From NCBI GenBank assembly GCA_020851465.1, contig JADZCR010000006.1, forward strand, positions 744,001-808,000: a stretch of 64,000 bases of DNA, read 5' to 3'. Below, one piece after another: positions 28,608 to 37,641 of this stretch. The stretch's first letter is position 1, and every line of letters begins with the position of its first letter. A model generated the notes under the pieces. The model was not told the DNA's origin, made no database searches, and was given only the letters and a program-made list of their open reading frames with translations. Position numbers and translations under genes: made by a program. Source of the DNA: Phycisphaeraceae bacterium (GTDB lineage: Bacteria; Planctomycetota; Phycisphaerae; Phycisphaerales; Phycisphaeraceae).

Positions 28608-29882
28608 ATGCATACAGCTTTTGAGAACGCGATGTCTCAGCTGCGTAAAGCAGCTCAGATCATGAACTTAACAACAGAAAAGGTGGAGCTTCTCTCCCGC
28701 CCGGATCGTGTTATCGAAGTATCAATACCCGTAGTAATGGATTCCGGGGAAATACGTGTATTTATCGGGTATCGAGCACAGTATAACAACACACTCGGTC
28801 CCTATAAGGGCGGCATTCGCTATCACTGGAACGTAACCCCTGACGAAGTGAAAGCGCTCTCATTCTGGATGACGATCAAGTGTGCAGCGCTTGGACTGCC
28901 GCTGGGCGGTGGCAAGGGCGGCGTGATCGTTGACCCCAAGAAACTATCCAAAACTGAGCTGGAACGGCTATCACGAGGCTACATCCAGAAACTCTGGCGC
29001 TTCCTCGGTTCCGACATCGATGTACCCGCCCCGGATGTGTACACCAATGATGAAATCATGGGCTGGATGCGCGATGAATTCGAGACATGCTCAGGAAAAT
29101 GCGATCCCGGTGTAATCACCGGAAAGTCGCTCACCGATGGCGGCTCAGAAGTCCGTGAATACGCGACCGCGCAAGGCGGTATCTACTGCATTGAGGAGTT
29201 GTCAAAGAAAAAAGGCTTCGTCCCCCAAAACACCAGAGTGGCCATCCAGGGGTTTGGTAACGCAGGAAGCCACACGGCAGATATTCTCGCGGCGAAGGGT
29301 TACAAGATCATCGCTGTATCCGACTCCAAGGGCGGAGTATTTAATGGCGACGGACTCGATTTGGTAGCCCTCAAAGAACACAAACGTAAATACGGAAGTG
29401 TCGTCAACTTCCCCTCTGCGAAAAATATTTCCAACGAAGAATTGCTCGGCCTTGAGGTTGATATTCTCATTCCAGCAGCACTTGAGAGTGTTATCACCGC
29501 TGAGAACGCAGGAAATATCAAAGCGAAAACAATCATCGAGCTGGCGAACGGCCCAACCACTCCCGAAGCGGATGATATTTTGATCGCCAAGGGAATCACG
29601 ATCGTCCCCGACGTACTCTCGAATGCGGGCGGCGTAACGGTGTCGTGCTTTGAATGGCAACAGAACATCGCGGGCGAACACTGGACCGAAGAAGCTGTAC
29701 TCGCAAAACTCGAATCCGCGATGAAAACCGCATTCCGAGACATCTGGAATACGAGCAGAGAGTACGGCGTACCTCTGCGCAAAGCGGCATTCATGCAAGC
29801 CCTGAAGCGAATCGTGGATAATCACCCTGTATCAAACCCGACTAAGTCTATCAAAACAGTATCAAAGGCAGTTTCGGTATAG
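28608..29882 (+). CDS. gdhA: Glu/Leu/Phe/Val-type dehydrogenase (glutamate dehydrogenase family)
   Basis: 424 residues from ATG 28608 (MHTAFENAMSQLRKA, the family start). Substrate-domain motifs GPYKGGIRYH (64-73) and GLPLGGGKGGV with catalytic Lys103, then a Rossmann domain with GFGNAG (215-220) for NAD(P). The ending (YGVPLRKAAFMQALKRI) also fits. It interconverts glutamate and 2-oxoglutarate plus ammonia. Codon usage and base composition are visibly more AT-rich than its neighbours, and no Shine-Dalgarno is seen before the ATG. Two palindromes precede it. These features suggest different ancestry or regulation. Leucine or phenylalanine as substrate cannot be excluded from sequence. Confidence 0.94.
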   Translation: MHTAFENAMSQLRKAAQIMNLTTEKVELLSRPDRVIEVSIPVVMDSGEIRVFIGYRAQYNNTLGPYKGGIRYHWNVTPDEVKALSFWMTIKCAALGLPLGGGKGGVIVDPKKLSKTELERLSRGYIQKLWRFLGSDIDVPAPDVYTNDEIMGWMRDEFETCSGKCDPGVITGKSLTDGGSEVREYATAQGGIYCIEELSKKKGFVPQNTRVAIQGFGNAGSHTADILAAKGYKIIAVSDSKGGVFNGDGLDLVALKEHKRKYGSVVNFPSAKNISNEELLGLEVDILIPAALESVITAENAGNIKAKTIIELANGPTTPEADDILIAKGITIVPDVLSNAGGVTVSCFEWQQNIAGEHWTEEAVLAKLESAMKTAFRDIWNTSREYGVPLRKAAFMQALKRIVDNHPVSNPTKSIKTVSKAVSV

Positions 29883-30309
29883 ATCAGGGCTGCTTTTAAT
29901 TGCAGGAAAATATCTGCGAGGTCTTTCTTACGACACTAGCTATTGAGCTAAAAGCGAAGCGATCACCTGCAATAAACGGTATTCCCAACCGCTATTTCAT
30001 ACTATTCTTCACGAGTCTAGGCGAGAATGCCCAGACTTGCTTTTATTCACACGTACTTGGATTGGTTCTTATCGACATCGCTTGCGACATGCAAGTGAGA
30101 TTCGGATTTTTACGACTTTTACACCCACTGCTTTTCATCAGGAGATGCTATCGCGGTGACGGTGTCATACCGACCAAAGTTGTAACAGTCTGGATCAGTT
30201 TCCCCTCTGAACCGGGGACGTACACAGCCGGGTGGTCATAGAACCACCACCGCAAACCTTCAAGCAGACGCGGAGCTATGTATGGGAAAGGCGGGAGTAG
30301 TCGTCCGGA
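29883..30309. other. Intergenic region, no gene identified
   Basis: 427 bp between the dehydrogenase and a convergent PEP-CTERM gene, more AT-rich than the surroundings. A 113-codon open frame here has no ribosome site and reads as noise. The only structured element seen is the terminator-like hairpin at 30014-30046. Confidence 0.6.
30014..30046 (+). terminator. Weak terminator-like hairpin after gdhA
   Basis: AGTCT (30014-30018) pairs with AGACT (30033-30037) and GGC (30020-30022) with GCC (30029-30031), with a one-base mismatch between, followed by TGCTTTTATT. Stem is short and the T tract is interrupted, so this is a low-confidence call 130 bp after the stop. Confidence 0.35.
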
Positions 30310-31119
30310 TCACCGGCGCGACCGGCCCCGCCCGCGGCGGACCACGCAGGCGGTGCCCAGCGCGAGCAGCACCAAGCTCGCCGGCTCAGGGATGGCGGTC
30401 TGCTGGAAGTTCACGTCGTCGAGCGAGAGGTTTCCTGCCCCGCCGCCGGTGAAGTGGATGTCCAGGACGAGCGTCCCGGCTCCGTAGCCGGCATTCGTGG
30501 CGATACTGAACGGCGGGCTGACTTTGTTGAAGGAGAAGCTCTGCGCCGTCCCGCCGAGCTGACCCTGACCGTCGGTCTTGCTGGAGGCCAGTACCGTCCC
30601 GCCCGCCGTGTTGTTCCAGAGGGTCCAGTCGGCAGTCAAGGTCGGGGGAGAGCCACCCCACGATCGCAGCACGAAGCTGTTGACCTGCACGGTATAACCC
30701 GAGTCGGGAGTGAAAGTGATGTAGTAGTGGCCGTAAGAGTTCAGAAAAGCGACGCGAGGCCAGTAAATGTCATCATAAGTGTCAAATATTGACGTATCGG
30801 CGGAATAGCTGACGCCGATGTTGGGCGTGTAGCCCTCTCCGGCATTGCCATAGTTGTACCAGGTCGTGCTGCTCCCGTCAGGCGGGTTCACGGTAACAGC
30901 AGCGCTCGAGGCATGGTCGCCGTAGTAGGTGGTGGGATAGCTTGGATTGGTAGGAGAAAAATAGGTCATCAGAGAGTACGAGTTGCCCCAATACGTCGTG
31001 TTATTGGTGCCGAAACGGATGTCGTACGTGAGCACCGTCGCGTGCAGGGCCCCGGCTGAAAAGAACAGGACCAGCAACGCAGTTACAAAATGAGACAGAC
31101 GAAAGTTGGAAGTGCGCAC
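30310..31119 (-). CDS. PEP-CTERM sorted secreted protein
   Basis: 269 residues from a GTG start with AGGGAGA four bases upstream. Signal peptide LSHFVTALLVLFFSAGALHA, then a beta-rich secreted domain (about 27-240) rich in Tyr, Ser, Gly and Thr. The C-terminus is a full PEP-CTERM signal: AIPEPASLVLLALGTACV then an Arg-rich tail VRRGRGRSRR. Exosortase recognises the PEP motif, cleaves and retains or exports the protein, often after glycosylation. The glycan-assembly genes begin 480 bp away on the other strand. The passenger domain is of no recognised function; lectin-like or adhesin roles are guesses. Confidence 0.88.
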   Translation of the reverse strand: MRTSNFRLSHFVTALLVLFFSAGALHATVLTYDIRFGTNNTTYWGNSYSLMTYFSPTNPSYPTTYYGDHASSAAVTVNPPDGSSTTWYNYGNAGEGYTPNIGVSYSADTSIFDTYDDIYWPRVAFLNSYGHYYITFTPDSGYTVQVNSFVLRSWGGSPPTLTADWTLWNNTAGGTVLASSKTDGQGQLGGTAQSFSFNKVSPPFSIATNAGYGAGTLVLDIHFTGGGAGNLSLDDVNFQQTAIPEPASLVLLALGTACVVRRGRGRSRR

Positions 31120-31601
31120 AAATCTCCCTTCGATTTGAGACCGTTAAAACTGTCCAGCCATTGCTTGAGACGGATGGCTTGGTGAATGGGCTACCTCCGT
31201 AAGCACAACTTTAGCCCACCGATAGAGGTCTATATTACTCTATGGTTTTATCCAAAGCAACCGAAATCTGAATCCGGAGCCGAAAACTCCTACAATCTCA
31301 GCTCCGCTACGGCACGCCCGATCGACCGCGTTATCCTCGAACTGGATGGCTCGGCAAGCAAGTTACAACCGGCGGCACTCATTTCACGGGATCGCCATAC
31401 ACCTGAAATTCACGAGATTTTTTGAGTCCGGTAATGCTGTTTTCCTGAAGCAGCGCTTTCCGGTTGATTGTCACCAACTGCCTTCGATGCGACTGTCCGA
31501 CCCCGTGATTTGAAGCCTTAAGCGGTCATCTTAAGCGGTCATCTCTTTGTGCCGAAGAAACGGTGTGTAGGGCCTGTAACGCCTGGCCGGACGGAAGCTC
31601 G
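31120..31601. other. Divergent intergenic region before the glycan operon
   Basis: About 480 bp separate the divergent PEP-CTERM and GT9 starts. A 79-codon open frame (31186-31425) has no plausible ribosome site or family motif. I see no tRNA and no strong terminator. It contains the exact tandem 13-bp repeat listed separately, and presumably both promoters. Confidence 0.6.
31518..31543. repeat. Tandem exact 13-bp repeat
   Basis: TTAAGCGGTCATC occurs twice head to tail (31518-31530 and 31531-31543). It lies about 58 bp before the GT9 start. It may be a regulator site pair or a replication slippage product. Confidence 0.95.
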
Positions 31602-32816
31602 ATGAGCCGCGAGTCGTTTAACACTGAGCAACAATCCGTCGCTTTGCCGACGCAGGCGATCGCTCCGGACTGCAGACACTATCGCGGCGACAAACCTTGC
31701 TTTCAAAATCGTCTCTGCAATGGCTGCGGGCACTACTCTCCTTACACAAGCCGTCTGTGCATCATCAAACTCGGTGCGTTGGGTGATGTCATCCGCACAC
31801 TTTGCATCCTGCCCGCACTCCGCGCTGCTTATCCAGATGCACAAATCACCTGGATCAGTCTCCCCAATGGCTGCCGCATGATCGCGGATCATCCGCTCAT
31901 CGATCGCGTACTCCCCTTTTCTCCGACAACGACACAGCAACTCGTGCAGGAAGTTTTCGATGTCGTCATCAACCTCGATAAAGAGGCGGAGCCTTGCAGC
32001 CTGGCCAATGCCATGCGCGCGTCGCGCAAGCTCGGCATCGCACTGAGTCCTTTTGGAACGCCGATCCCAGCAAATGCCGAAGCCGAGGCGTATTTCCATC
32101 TCGGACTCAGCGATGACTTGAAGTTTCATCAAAACACGCGGAGCTATCCGCAACTGGTCCACGAGGCTCTGGGACTCGAATACAACGGTCAGTCCTACAC
32201 ATTGCCGGTCGCGGATGCCGCATCCGAGCGTATCCGAGTCGAGCTCGAACTCTGCGGATGGAGTCCCGACCGCTTGACCATCGGCATCAATGTCGGCGCG
32301 GGCAAGGTGTTCGCCAATAAGATGTGGCCGGTCGAACGACTGATTGAACTCGTTCGCACGCTGCGCCGGTCGCAGCCGGACACGCAGATTCTGTTGCTCG
32401 GCGGGCCGGACGAGCGACCGATTATCAACGCAATCGGACTGGCAGTACCGCATCGCTCCGTTATCGATGCAGGTACCGATCATGACGAGCCAACTTTCGT
32501 CGCACTGGTGGATCTCTGCGATGTCGTCTTCACCGGCGACACGATGGCGATGCACGTCGCCATCGCACGCAGCAAGGCTGTCGTCGCGTATTTCGGTCCA
32601 ACCTGTGAGCAGGAAATCGACCTTTTCGGTCGGGGTGAAAAGCTGATCGCCCGTGTCGATTGCGGGCCATGCTACAAGCGGACATGCGACAACGGCCACG
32701 TGTGCGTGCAGTTTCACGAGATCAACGATGCGGCAGAGGCGATCGGTCGCGCTCTCCCTGCTGCATCGACACGTCGTTTCACGCTGCCCGTCTTTCCTTC
32801 AAGAAAGGCCGGGTGA
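31602..32816 (+). CDS. Glycosyltransferase family 9 (heptosyltransferase-like)
   Basis: 404 residues from ATG 31602 (CGGAAG five bases upstream); earlier ATG 31563 is possible. The N-terminus has a Cys set (CRHYRGDKPC...CNGCGHYSPY), then the GT9 start KLGALGDVIRTLCILPALRAAYP, a nucleotide-sugar half GINVGAGKVFANKMWPVERL, GGPDERPI, and GDTMAMHVAIARSKAVVAYFGPTCEQE. The end repeats a Cys cluster (DCGPCYKRTCDNGHVC). GT9 enzymes transfer heptose or related sugars from ADP/UDP donors to lipid-linked glycans. The gene opens a five-gene operon and ends three bases before the ligase start. Confidence 0.88.
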   Translation: MSRESFNTEQQSVALPTQAIAPDCRHYRGDKPCFQNRLCNGCGHYSPYTSRLCIIKLGALGDVIRTLCILPALRAAYPDAQITWISLPNGCRMIADHPLIDRVLPFSPTTTQQLVQEVFDVVINLDKEAEPCSLANAMRASRKLGIALSPFGTPIPANAEAEAYFHLGLSDDLKFHQNTRSYPQLVHEALGLEYNGQSYTLPVADAASERIRVELELCGWSPDRLTIGINVGAGKVFANKMWPVERLIELVRTLRRSQPDTQILLLGGPDERPIINAIGLAVPHRSVIDAGTDHDEPTFVALVDLCDVVFTGDTMAMHVAIARSKAVVAYFGPTCEQEIDLFGRGEKLIARVDCGPCYKRTCDNGHVCVQFHEINDAAEAIGRALPAASTRRFTLPVFPSRKAG

Positions 32817-32819
32817 CGT

Positions 32820-34193
32820 ATGAAGCAACTGCTCTTTATGACAGTGCTGACCATACTCAGTGCCATCGGTGGGACGAGCAATCCCGTATGGCCCATCCTT
32901 CTTTATTACGGCATGGCGGTGCTTCGCCCGCAATACCTCTGGAAATGGGCCTTACCCGATATCCGCTGGTCGCTGATCGCCGGGGCCCTCGTGCTCGCCA
33001 GCGTCGTCATCAACATCAAATCCGTCGCCATCCGCGGCCGCTTCAATGTCGTCATCGCGCTGATTCTGGCGCATGCGTTGTTCCTCCTGCTGAGCCTGCT
33101 CAATGCTTACGATCCGGCAACCGCACAGGTCTGGGCCATCGAGTACGGAAAGATCGTGCTCATGGCGATAGTTGCGTCATTCGTGCTGACGCGGCTTTCC
33201 GAGTTGCGCCTGCTGGCTCTGGTGATCTTCGCAGCGACCGGCTACATCGGCTGGGAGATGAACTATCTCTACTTCGTCGATGGCCGTATGGATATTTACC
33301 ACAACGGCTTCGGCGGTCTGGACAATAACGGAGCCGGCCTCCTGCTCTCGATGGGACTGCCGCTGGCGTATCTCTTTGGCATGACGTGCAAACAGTGGTG
33401 GCGTCGCGGCGTTTCCTGGTTTGCCGGCGTACTGATCCTTCATGCCATGCTCATGAGCTACTCGCGCGGCGCGATGCTTTCCGCTATGGTGGGCCTGGGT
33501 TGGCTGCTGATTCATCACCGTCCGCGACGGCATGCCGTGATAATGCTCCTCGTCATCTGCATGATCGTGCCGCTCCTTGCGGGCAAAGAGATTCGCGCAC
33601 GCTTTTTTTCCACCACACAATACGAGTCGGATTACAGTGCCAACTCCCGGTTTGAAAGCTGGGCGGCAGCGTGGCGCATCACAACGGATCATCCGCTTAC
33701 GGGAATCGGGATTCGTAATTCCAATGCCTTTTCCCAGCAATACGGTGCCGATCTGCGTGGCAGGACGATTCACAGCCAGTATCTCCAGATCGCTGCCGAT
33801 TCGGGTATCCCTGCGATGCTCACCTACGCTGCGATGCTGATCGTCGCAGGCATTTCCTGTGCTCGCGCCAGAGCAATGTGCCGTCGCAGTCTGAGCGATG
33901 CAGATTCTCCGCTGCCGCAGGAAGCAAGCGAGCGTCTCCGCGATACCTCGGTGCTGGCGGTAGCGTGTCAATCCAGCCTGCTCATCTTCGCCTTCGGTGC
34001 AGGGTTCCTCTCGCTGGAGGTCTTTGAACTGCCGTGGATTTTGATGGTGCTGTCAGGAGTGCTTCCGGGATGTGTGCAAAACGAGCTGGCGGAGTCTTTA
34101 CCGCAGATTGAAGCACCCCCACCGCAATCCGGGACATTCCCGATTGGATTCGGATCGAAGCTCTCCACCCATCATGGAGCGTTACAGCCATGA
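32820..34193 (+). CDS. O-antigen ligase-like membrane protein (exosortase-associated O-glycosylation ligase type)
   Basis: 457 residues, mostly membrane helices (about ten to twelve). The Wzy_C-type loop and helix are seen as HAMLMSYSRGAMLSAMVGLGWLL, and the preceding loop DIYHNGFGGLDNNGAGLLLSMGLPLAYLFG fits the exosortase-associated O-ligase group. A periplasmic loop follows (TTQYESDYSANSRFESWAAAW, ITTDHPLTGIGIRNS), as in WaaL/PglL-type ligases. It would move lipid-linked glycan to an acceptor, possibly PEP-CTERM proteins. The stop overlaps the radical SAM start by four bases (ATGA). Confidence 0.8.
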   Translation: MKQLLFMTVLTILSAIGGTSNPVWPILLYYGMAVLRPQYLWKWALPDIRWSLIAGALVLASVVINIKSVAIRGRFNVVIALILAHALFLLLSLLNAYDPATAQVWAIEYGKIVLMAIVASFVLTRLSELRLLALVIFAATGYIGWEMNYLYFVDGRMDIYHNGFGGLDNNGAGLLLSMGLPLAYLFGMTCKQWWRRGVSWFAGVLILHAMLMSYSRGAMLSAMVGLGWLLIHHRPRRHAVIMLLVICMIVPLLAGKEIRARFFSTTQYESDYSANSRFESWAAAWRITTDHPLTGIGIRNSNAFSQQYGADLRGRTIHSQYLQIAADSGIPAMLTYAAMLIVAGISCARARAMCRRSLSDADSPLPQEASERLRDTSVLAVACQSSLLIFAFGAGFLSLEVFELPWILMVLSGVLPGCVQNELAESLPQIEAPPPQSGTFPIGFGSKLSTHHGALQP

Positions 34194-35419
34194 GTACCCT
34201 TCAGCTCCACGTCGATCGTCAACTGGCCCGTACTGTCACGTTCACGGGGCGCCTCAAGCAAGTGCGCTTCCGTCTCCGCGCGACCAAAGCTGTGGTGCAT
34301 GGTCTGGACTACTTCGCCCGTGGCATCTTCCACGTATGGCGTAATCGCCGCTATCTCACGGCCATCAAGCTCATCAACATGGCCCTGGTGAATGTGCAGT
34401 TTCGTCTTAAGACCGAGTACGTGTTCGGCCGTCCGTACAACATGAAGATCGAGTCCACCAATATCTGCAACACCAAGTGCCAGCTTTGCCCCACCGGTCA
34501 GGGGCTTGAAGGTCGTCCCAAGGGCAGGATGGACATCTCGGCATTTCGCAAGTTGATCGACCAGCTCAAGCGTTTTCTGTTTGGGCTGGATTTATCGATG
34601 TGGGGTGATCCGCTGATCGTGCCTGAGATCTACGACATGATCCGTTACGCACATGATCGCGGCATCTGGACCTATCTCAGCTCCAACCTCCACGCCCTCA
34701 AAATTACTCCGGAAAAACGTCAGGCGGAAGCGTTGGTCAAGAGCGGCCTCGACATGCTCACCTGCTCACTTCATGGCGCGAGTCAGGAGACTTTCGCGAT
34801 TTATCAACCGGGCAAGAGCTTTGCCGACACGCTGGAAAAGGTAAAGCACATCATTGCGGTGCGTGACGCCCTGGGCAGCGCGACGCCGACCATTCAGCTC
34901 AACTTCGTCGTTACCCGTTTTAACGAACACGAGAGACCGAAATTTGAAGCGCTGGCCAAACAGCTTGGTTGCAAAGCTGTCTTTTCAACCGCTTCGATGA
35001 ACATCCGTTTCCTGGGTCGGGATAAGCAGCTCCACGACCTGGGACTGGCTCCGGACATTTTGAAGAAAAAAGTGCGAGATCATCTTGAGAAGTGGTTGCC
35101 GCGTGACGATGCCTATGTTCTCAAGCCGTACAAGCAACTGCTTGAAAATGACCTGACGATCGATGAGTTCAACGGAAAAAAACTGTTCGACTGTTCCTGG
35201 CCGTGGAAAGCCAGCGTCATCAACTGGGACGGCACAGTCTGCGCCTGCTGCGGTTCATTCGATCCGAATGAAGACTTTGGAAATGTCTTTGAGCAAAGCT
35301 TCGCGAAGGTGTGGAACAGTCATCGATACCGCATGGCAAGACGGAGCTTCAAAAACAAACTGGAGGCAGCAGACGCGAAGGATAACCCTTGCGCGAGCTG
35401 TCCCGGATTCATGATTTGA
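34190..35419 (+). CDS. Radical SAM / SPASM domain protein
   Basis: 409 residues. Radical SAM motif CNTKCQLC (Cys93, Cys97, Cys100), then LDLSMWGDPLIVPEI and LSSNLHA, and a C-terminal SPASM region (CSWPWKASVINWDGTVCACCGSFDPN, CASCPGF) with the Cys ligands of extra Fe-S clusters. SPASM enzymes modify peptides, sugars or other substrates by radical chemistry. About 80 residues precede the SAM motif without recognised fold. It sits inside the glycan operon by an ATGA overlap with the ligase, which makes glycan or glycoprotein modification a reasonable inference, but the substrate is not known. Confidence 0.9.
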   Translation: MSTLQLHVDRQLARTVTFTGRLKQVRFRLRATKAVVHGLDYFARGIFHVWRNRRYLTAIKLINMALVNVQFRLKTEYVFGRPYNMKIESTNICNTKCQLCPTGQGLEGRPKGRMDISAFRKLIDQLKRFLFGLDLSMWGDPLIVPEIYDMIRYAHDRGIWTYLSSNLHALKITPEKRQAEALVKSGLDMLTCSLHGASQETFAIYQPGKSFADTLEKVKHIIAVRDALGSATPTIQLNFVVTRFNEHERPKFEALAKQLGCKAVFSTASMNIRFLGRDKQLHDLGLAPDILKKKVRDHLEKWLPRDDAYVLKPYKQLLENDLTIDEFNGKKLFDCSWPWKASVINWDGTVCACCGSFDPNEDFGNVFEQSFAKVWNSHRYRMARRSFKNKLEAADAKDNPCASCPGFMI

Positions 35420-35522
35420 CGGGGCGCGGGGAGAAGGATTTCGGCATCGACGTCGGCGGTGGGAATAAGCATCAGCCGCCGGCGCCGGTGACCGAAAATA
35501 TTCCAATGGAACATAGGAAGCC

Positions 35523-36782
35523 ATGACCCCTGCTGAACACCCACACCTGCCAGAACCTTCCGTGACGCCGGTACTGCGACTGGCGGGCGATCGTCCACGC
35601 TCGGACAGTCCGCGTGTCAGCCCGCCATTCGTGCTTCATGTGCGAGTCGTGGCCGGCAAGGGTGGCGGGCCGGATAAGACCATTCTTCGCTCCGCGGAAC
35701 ACCTCAATCCCGCCAAGCTCCGTGTCGCAGCGGCCTACATTCATCCTCATGGCGACCCCGGCATTGCCACCATCCGCCAGCAGGCGCAACAGCACGGGTG
35801 CCCGCTTTATGAAATCGGCGAATCAGGTGCCGTTGATCCGCGAACCATCCGCTCGCTGATCCAGCTCTGCCGAAAACTCCGTGTGACGGTCTGGCATGGT
35901 CATGATTACAAATCCAATGCGTTAGGCCTCATCGTGCGCAAGTGGTGGCCGATGAAACTCGTCACCACCGTGCATGGCTGGACAGGGGAGACATTCCGCA
36001 CCCGGCTGTATTACCACGTCGATAACTGGTGCCTGCCGCGCTATGACCACGTCATCACGGTCAGCCCGCAGCTATACCGTCATTGCCTCAAACTCGGCAT
36101 TCCTCGTGAGAAGCTCAGCTACATACCCAATGGCGTTGAGATCACAGAGTTTCACTCGACGGGACAGCGCGACGCGCAACGCCGTGAGTGGGCCGTTCCA
36201 CAGGACGCCACGGTGATGGGTGTTGTCGGTCGGCTCAGCATTGAAAAAGGAGTGGATCGCGCGATCCGTCTGCTCGCAGACCTCAAACCGCAATACCCCC
36301 GTCTCGAGCTGCATCTCTTTGGTGACGGTCCTCAGCGTGCAGCATTGGAGGGGCTGGCTGCGAGCCTGAACGTCGCGGATTCGGTACGGTTTCACGGGTG
36401 GCTTGAAGATTCACGTCCCGCCTACGAAATGATGGACATACTGCTGCTTCCCAGCCATACGGAAGGTTTGCCGAATGTGGTCCTCGAAGCGATGGCGATG
36501 AAGGTCACAGTCGCAGCAACCGATGTGGGCGGCGTGAGCGAGTTGCTCGATGGCGGCCGGTGCGGGTCATTACTGCCGCAGGATCACACTGAATGGCCGC
36601 GCCTGATCGAACCGCTCCTGGTCAGTGCAGCCCGCCGTGAAGAGCTTGCCCGTCAAGCATACGAACGGGTCGGGAAGCGTTACACATTTACTCAACGGCT
36701 CAGCAAGGAATGGACGGTGTACAAACATCTGTTGCGCCTCGCAGATCGTCCAGCCGCAACCGCTTCACGTCGAGTCGCATGA
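35523..36782 (+). CDS. GT4-type glycosyltransferase
   Basis: 419 residues with GT-B fold. N-terminal half starts at about residue 37 (FVLHVRVVAGKGGGPDKTILRSAEHL), the glycine-rich acceptor loop follows, and the C-terminal half carries VGRLSIEKGVDRAIRLLADL, HLFGDGPQR and the E-x7-E motif EGLPNVVLEAMAM with VAATDVGGVSELL. It would transfer a sugar from a nucleotide donor, retaining the anomeric state, to a lipid-linked or protein-linked glycan. It is fourth in the GT9 operon, with a 103-bp gap after the radical SAM gene. Confidence 0.9.
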   Translation: MTPAEHPHLPEPSVTPVLRLAGDRPRSDSPRVSPPFVLHVRVVAGKGGGPDKTILRSAEHLNPAKLRVAAAYIHPHGDPGIATIRQQAQQHGCPLYEIGESGAVDPRTIRSLIQLCRKLRVTVWHGHDYKSNALGLIVRKWWPMKLVTTVHGWTGETFRTRLYYHVDNWCLPRYDHVITVSPQLYRHCLKLGIPREKLSYIPNGVEITEFHSTGQRDAQRREWAVPQDATVMGVVGRLSIEKGVDRAIRLLADLKPQYPRLELHLFGDGPQRAALEGLAASLNVADSVRFHGWLEDSRPAYEMMDILLLPSHTEGLPNVVLEAMAMKVTVAATDVGGVSELLDGGRCGSLLPQDHTEWPRLIEPLLVSAARREELARQAYERVGKRYTFTQRLSKEWTVYKHLLRLADRPAATASRRVA

Positions 36783-36837
36783 GATTTCTTACAATTCGCC
36801 GCTTTCCCACCGTTGCGTGGGGCCGGAGTGTCGTCAC

Positions 36838-37629
36838 ATGCAGCCTGCTTTGGCGCTACTGTCCATTCCCAACGACGCCTGGTTGAATCTCATTCTGCCC
36901 GCAGCAGTGCTCACGCTCTTTGTTTCGACGATCGCCTACATCCACAACCCGCGGATTAAGACACTGGTTTTCTCCATGCCCGTGCCTTTCACCTGCGCGT
37001 ACCTCTCGACGGCTATGAAGATCAACCCGACCCATATGACCGGCGTGCTTTATGTGTCGCTTTATCACTGGATCGTCTGGGCGATTTACCGAAAAGCAGG
37101 TTTTCCGCTCGCTGTGGGCATGACAGCGGGGATCGTGTTTTATCTCAGTGCTTCGTACGGAACGGCACAACTCTTCCAATATCAGTGGCAACCAACCATG
37201 CCGCTGGCCATCAGTGCCCTGCTGGTCCTGTGGTGCCTGGGAATCTGGCTTTATCACCCGATCCGTGAGCCAGGTCATCGCAGCACCGCGCCGTGGTATG
37301 TGAAGACGCCGATCATCTTTCCGATTGCTCTGCTGCTGTTCAGCCTGAAGCACTTTTTGCTCGGCGCGGTTACAACATTTCCCTACGCAGGGGTATTCAC
37401 CAGTTACGAGATGCGTCACAGTCCTCGCACACTTGCGGGGCAATACTCGATCAACAACATTGCGTTCATTCTGATGTTTGTGGTGATATGGCAGCTCGAA
37501 ACCTACGGCCGAGTACCGGCACTGTTGGGCGGATGGGGGATTACGCTCGTAATCCTGACGATCATTTATCGTTTCGGTATCGGGCGACCCACTACGCCGG
37601 CAGCCGAGCCGGTGCCCACGGGAGAATAG
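36838..37629 (+). CDS. Multi-pass membrane protein of unknown function
   Basis: 263 residues from ATG 36838 (CGGAG about eight bases upstream); the frame opens at 36625 inside the GT4 gene but that part is shadow. About eight hydrophobic segments: LNLILPAAVLTLFVSTIAYI, MTGVLYVSLYHWIVWAIY, LAVGMTAGIVFYLSASYG, PLAISALLVLWCLGIWLY, IIFPIALLLFSLKHFLLGAV, NIAFILMFVVIWQL, GGWGITLVILTIIY. No known transporter or enzyme motif. It follows the GT4 gene closely, so it is likely co-transcribed and may serve glycan export. That is inference from position only. Confidence 0.65.
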   Translation: MQPALALLSIPNDAWLNLILPAAVLTLFVSTIAYIHNPRIKTLVFSMPVPFTCAYLSTAMKINPTHMTGVLYVSLYHWIVWAIYRKAGFPLAVGMTAGIVFYLSASYGTAQLFQYQWQPTMPLAISALLVLWCLGIWLYHPIREPGHRSTAPWYVKTPIIFPIALLLFSLKHFLLGAVTTFPYAGVFTSYEMRHSPRTLAGQYSINNIAFILMFVVIWQLETYGRVPALLGGWGITLVILTIIYRFGIGRPTTPAAEPVPTGE

Positions 37630-37641
37630 TGCCGTACCGTC

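Noticed and set aside
29900-30241. 113-codon frame after gdhA
   Set aside because: No ribosome site, atypical composition, no motif; treated as intergenic.
31186-31425. 79-codon frame before the glycan operon
   Set aside because: No ribosome site or recognised sequence; position between divergent promoters.
31539-32717. 392-codon open frame antisense to the GT9 gene
   Set aside because: Shadow of the GT9 gene; no ribosome site and no recognisable domain.
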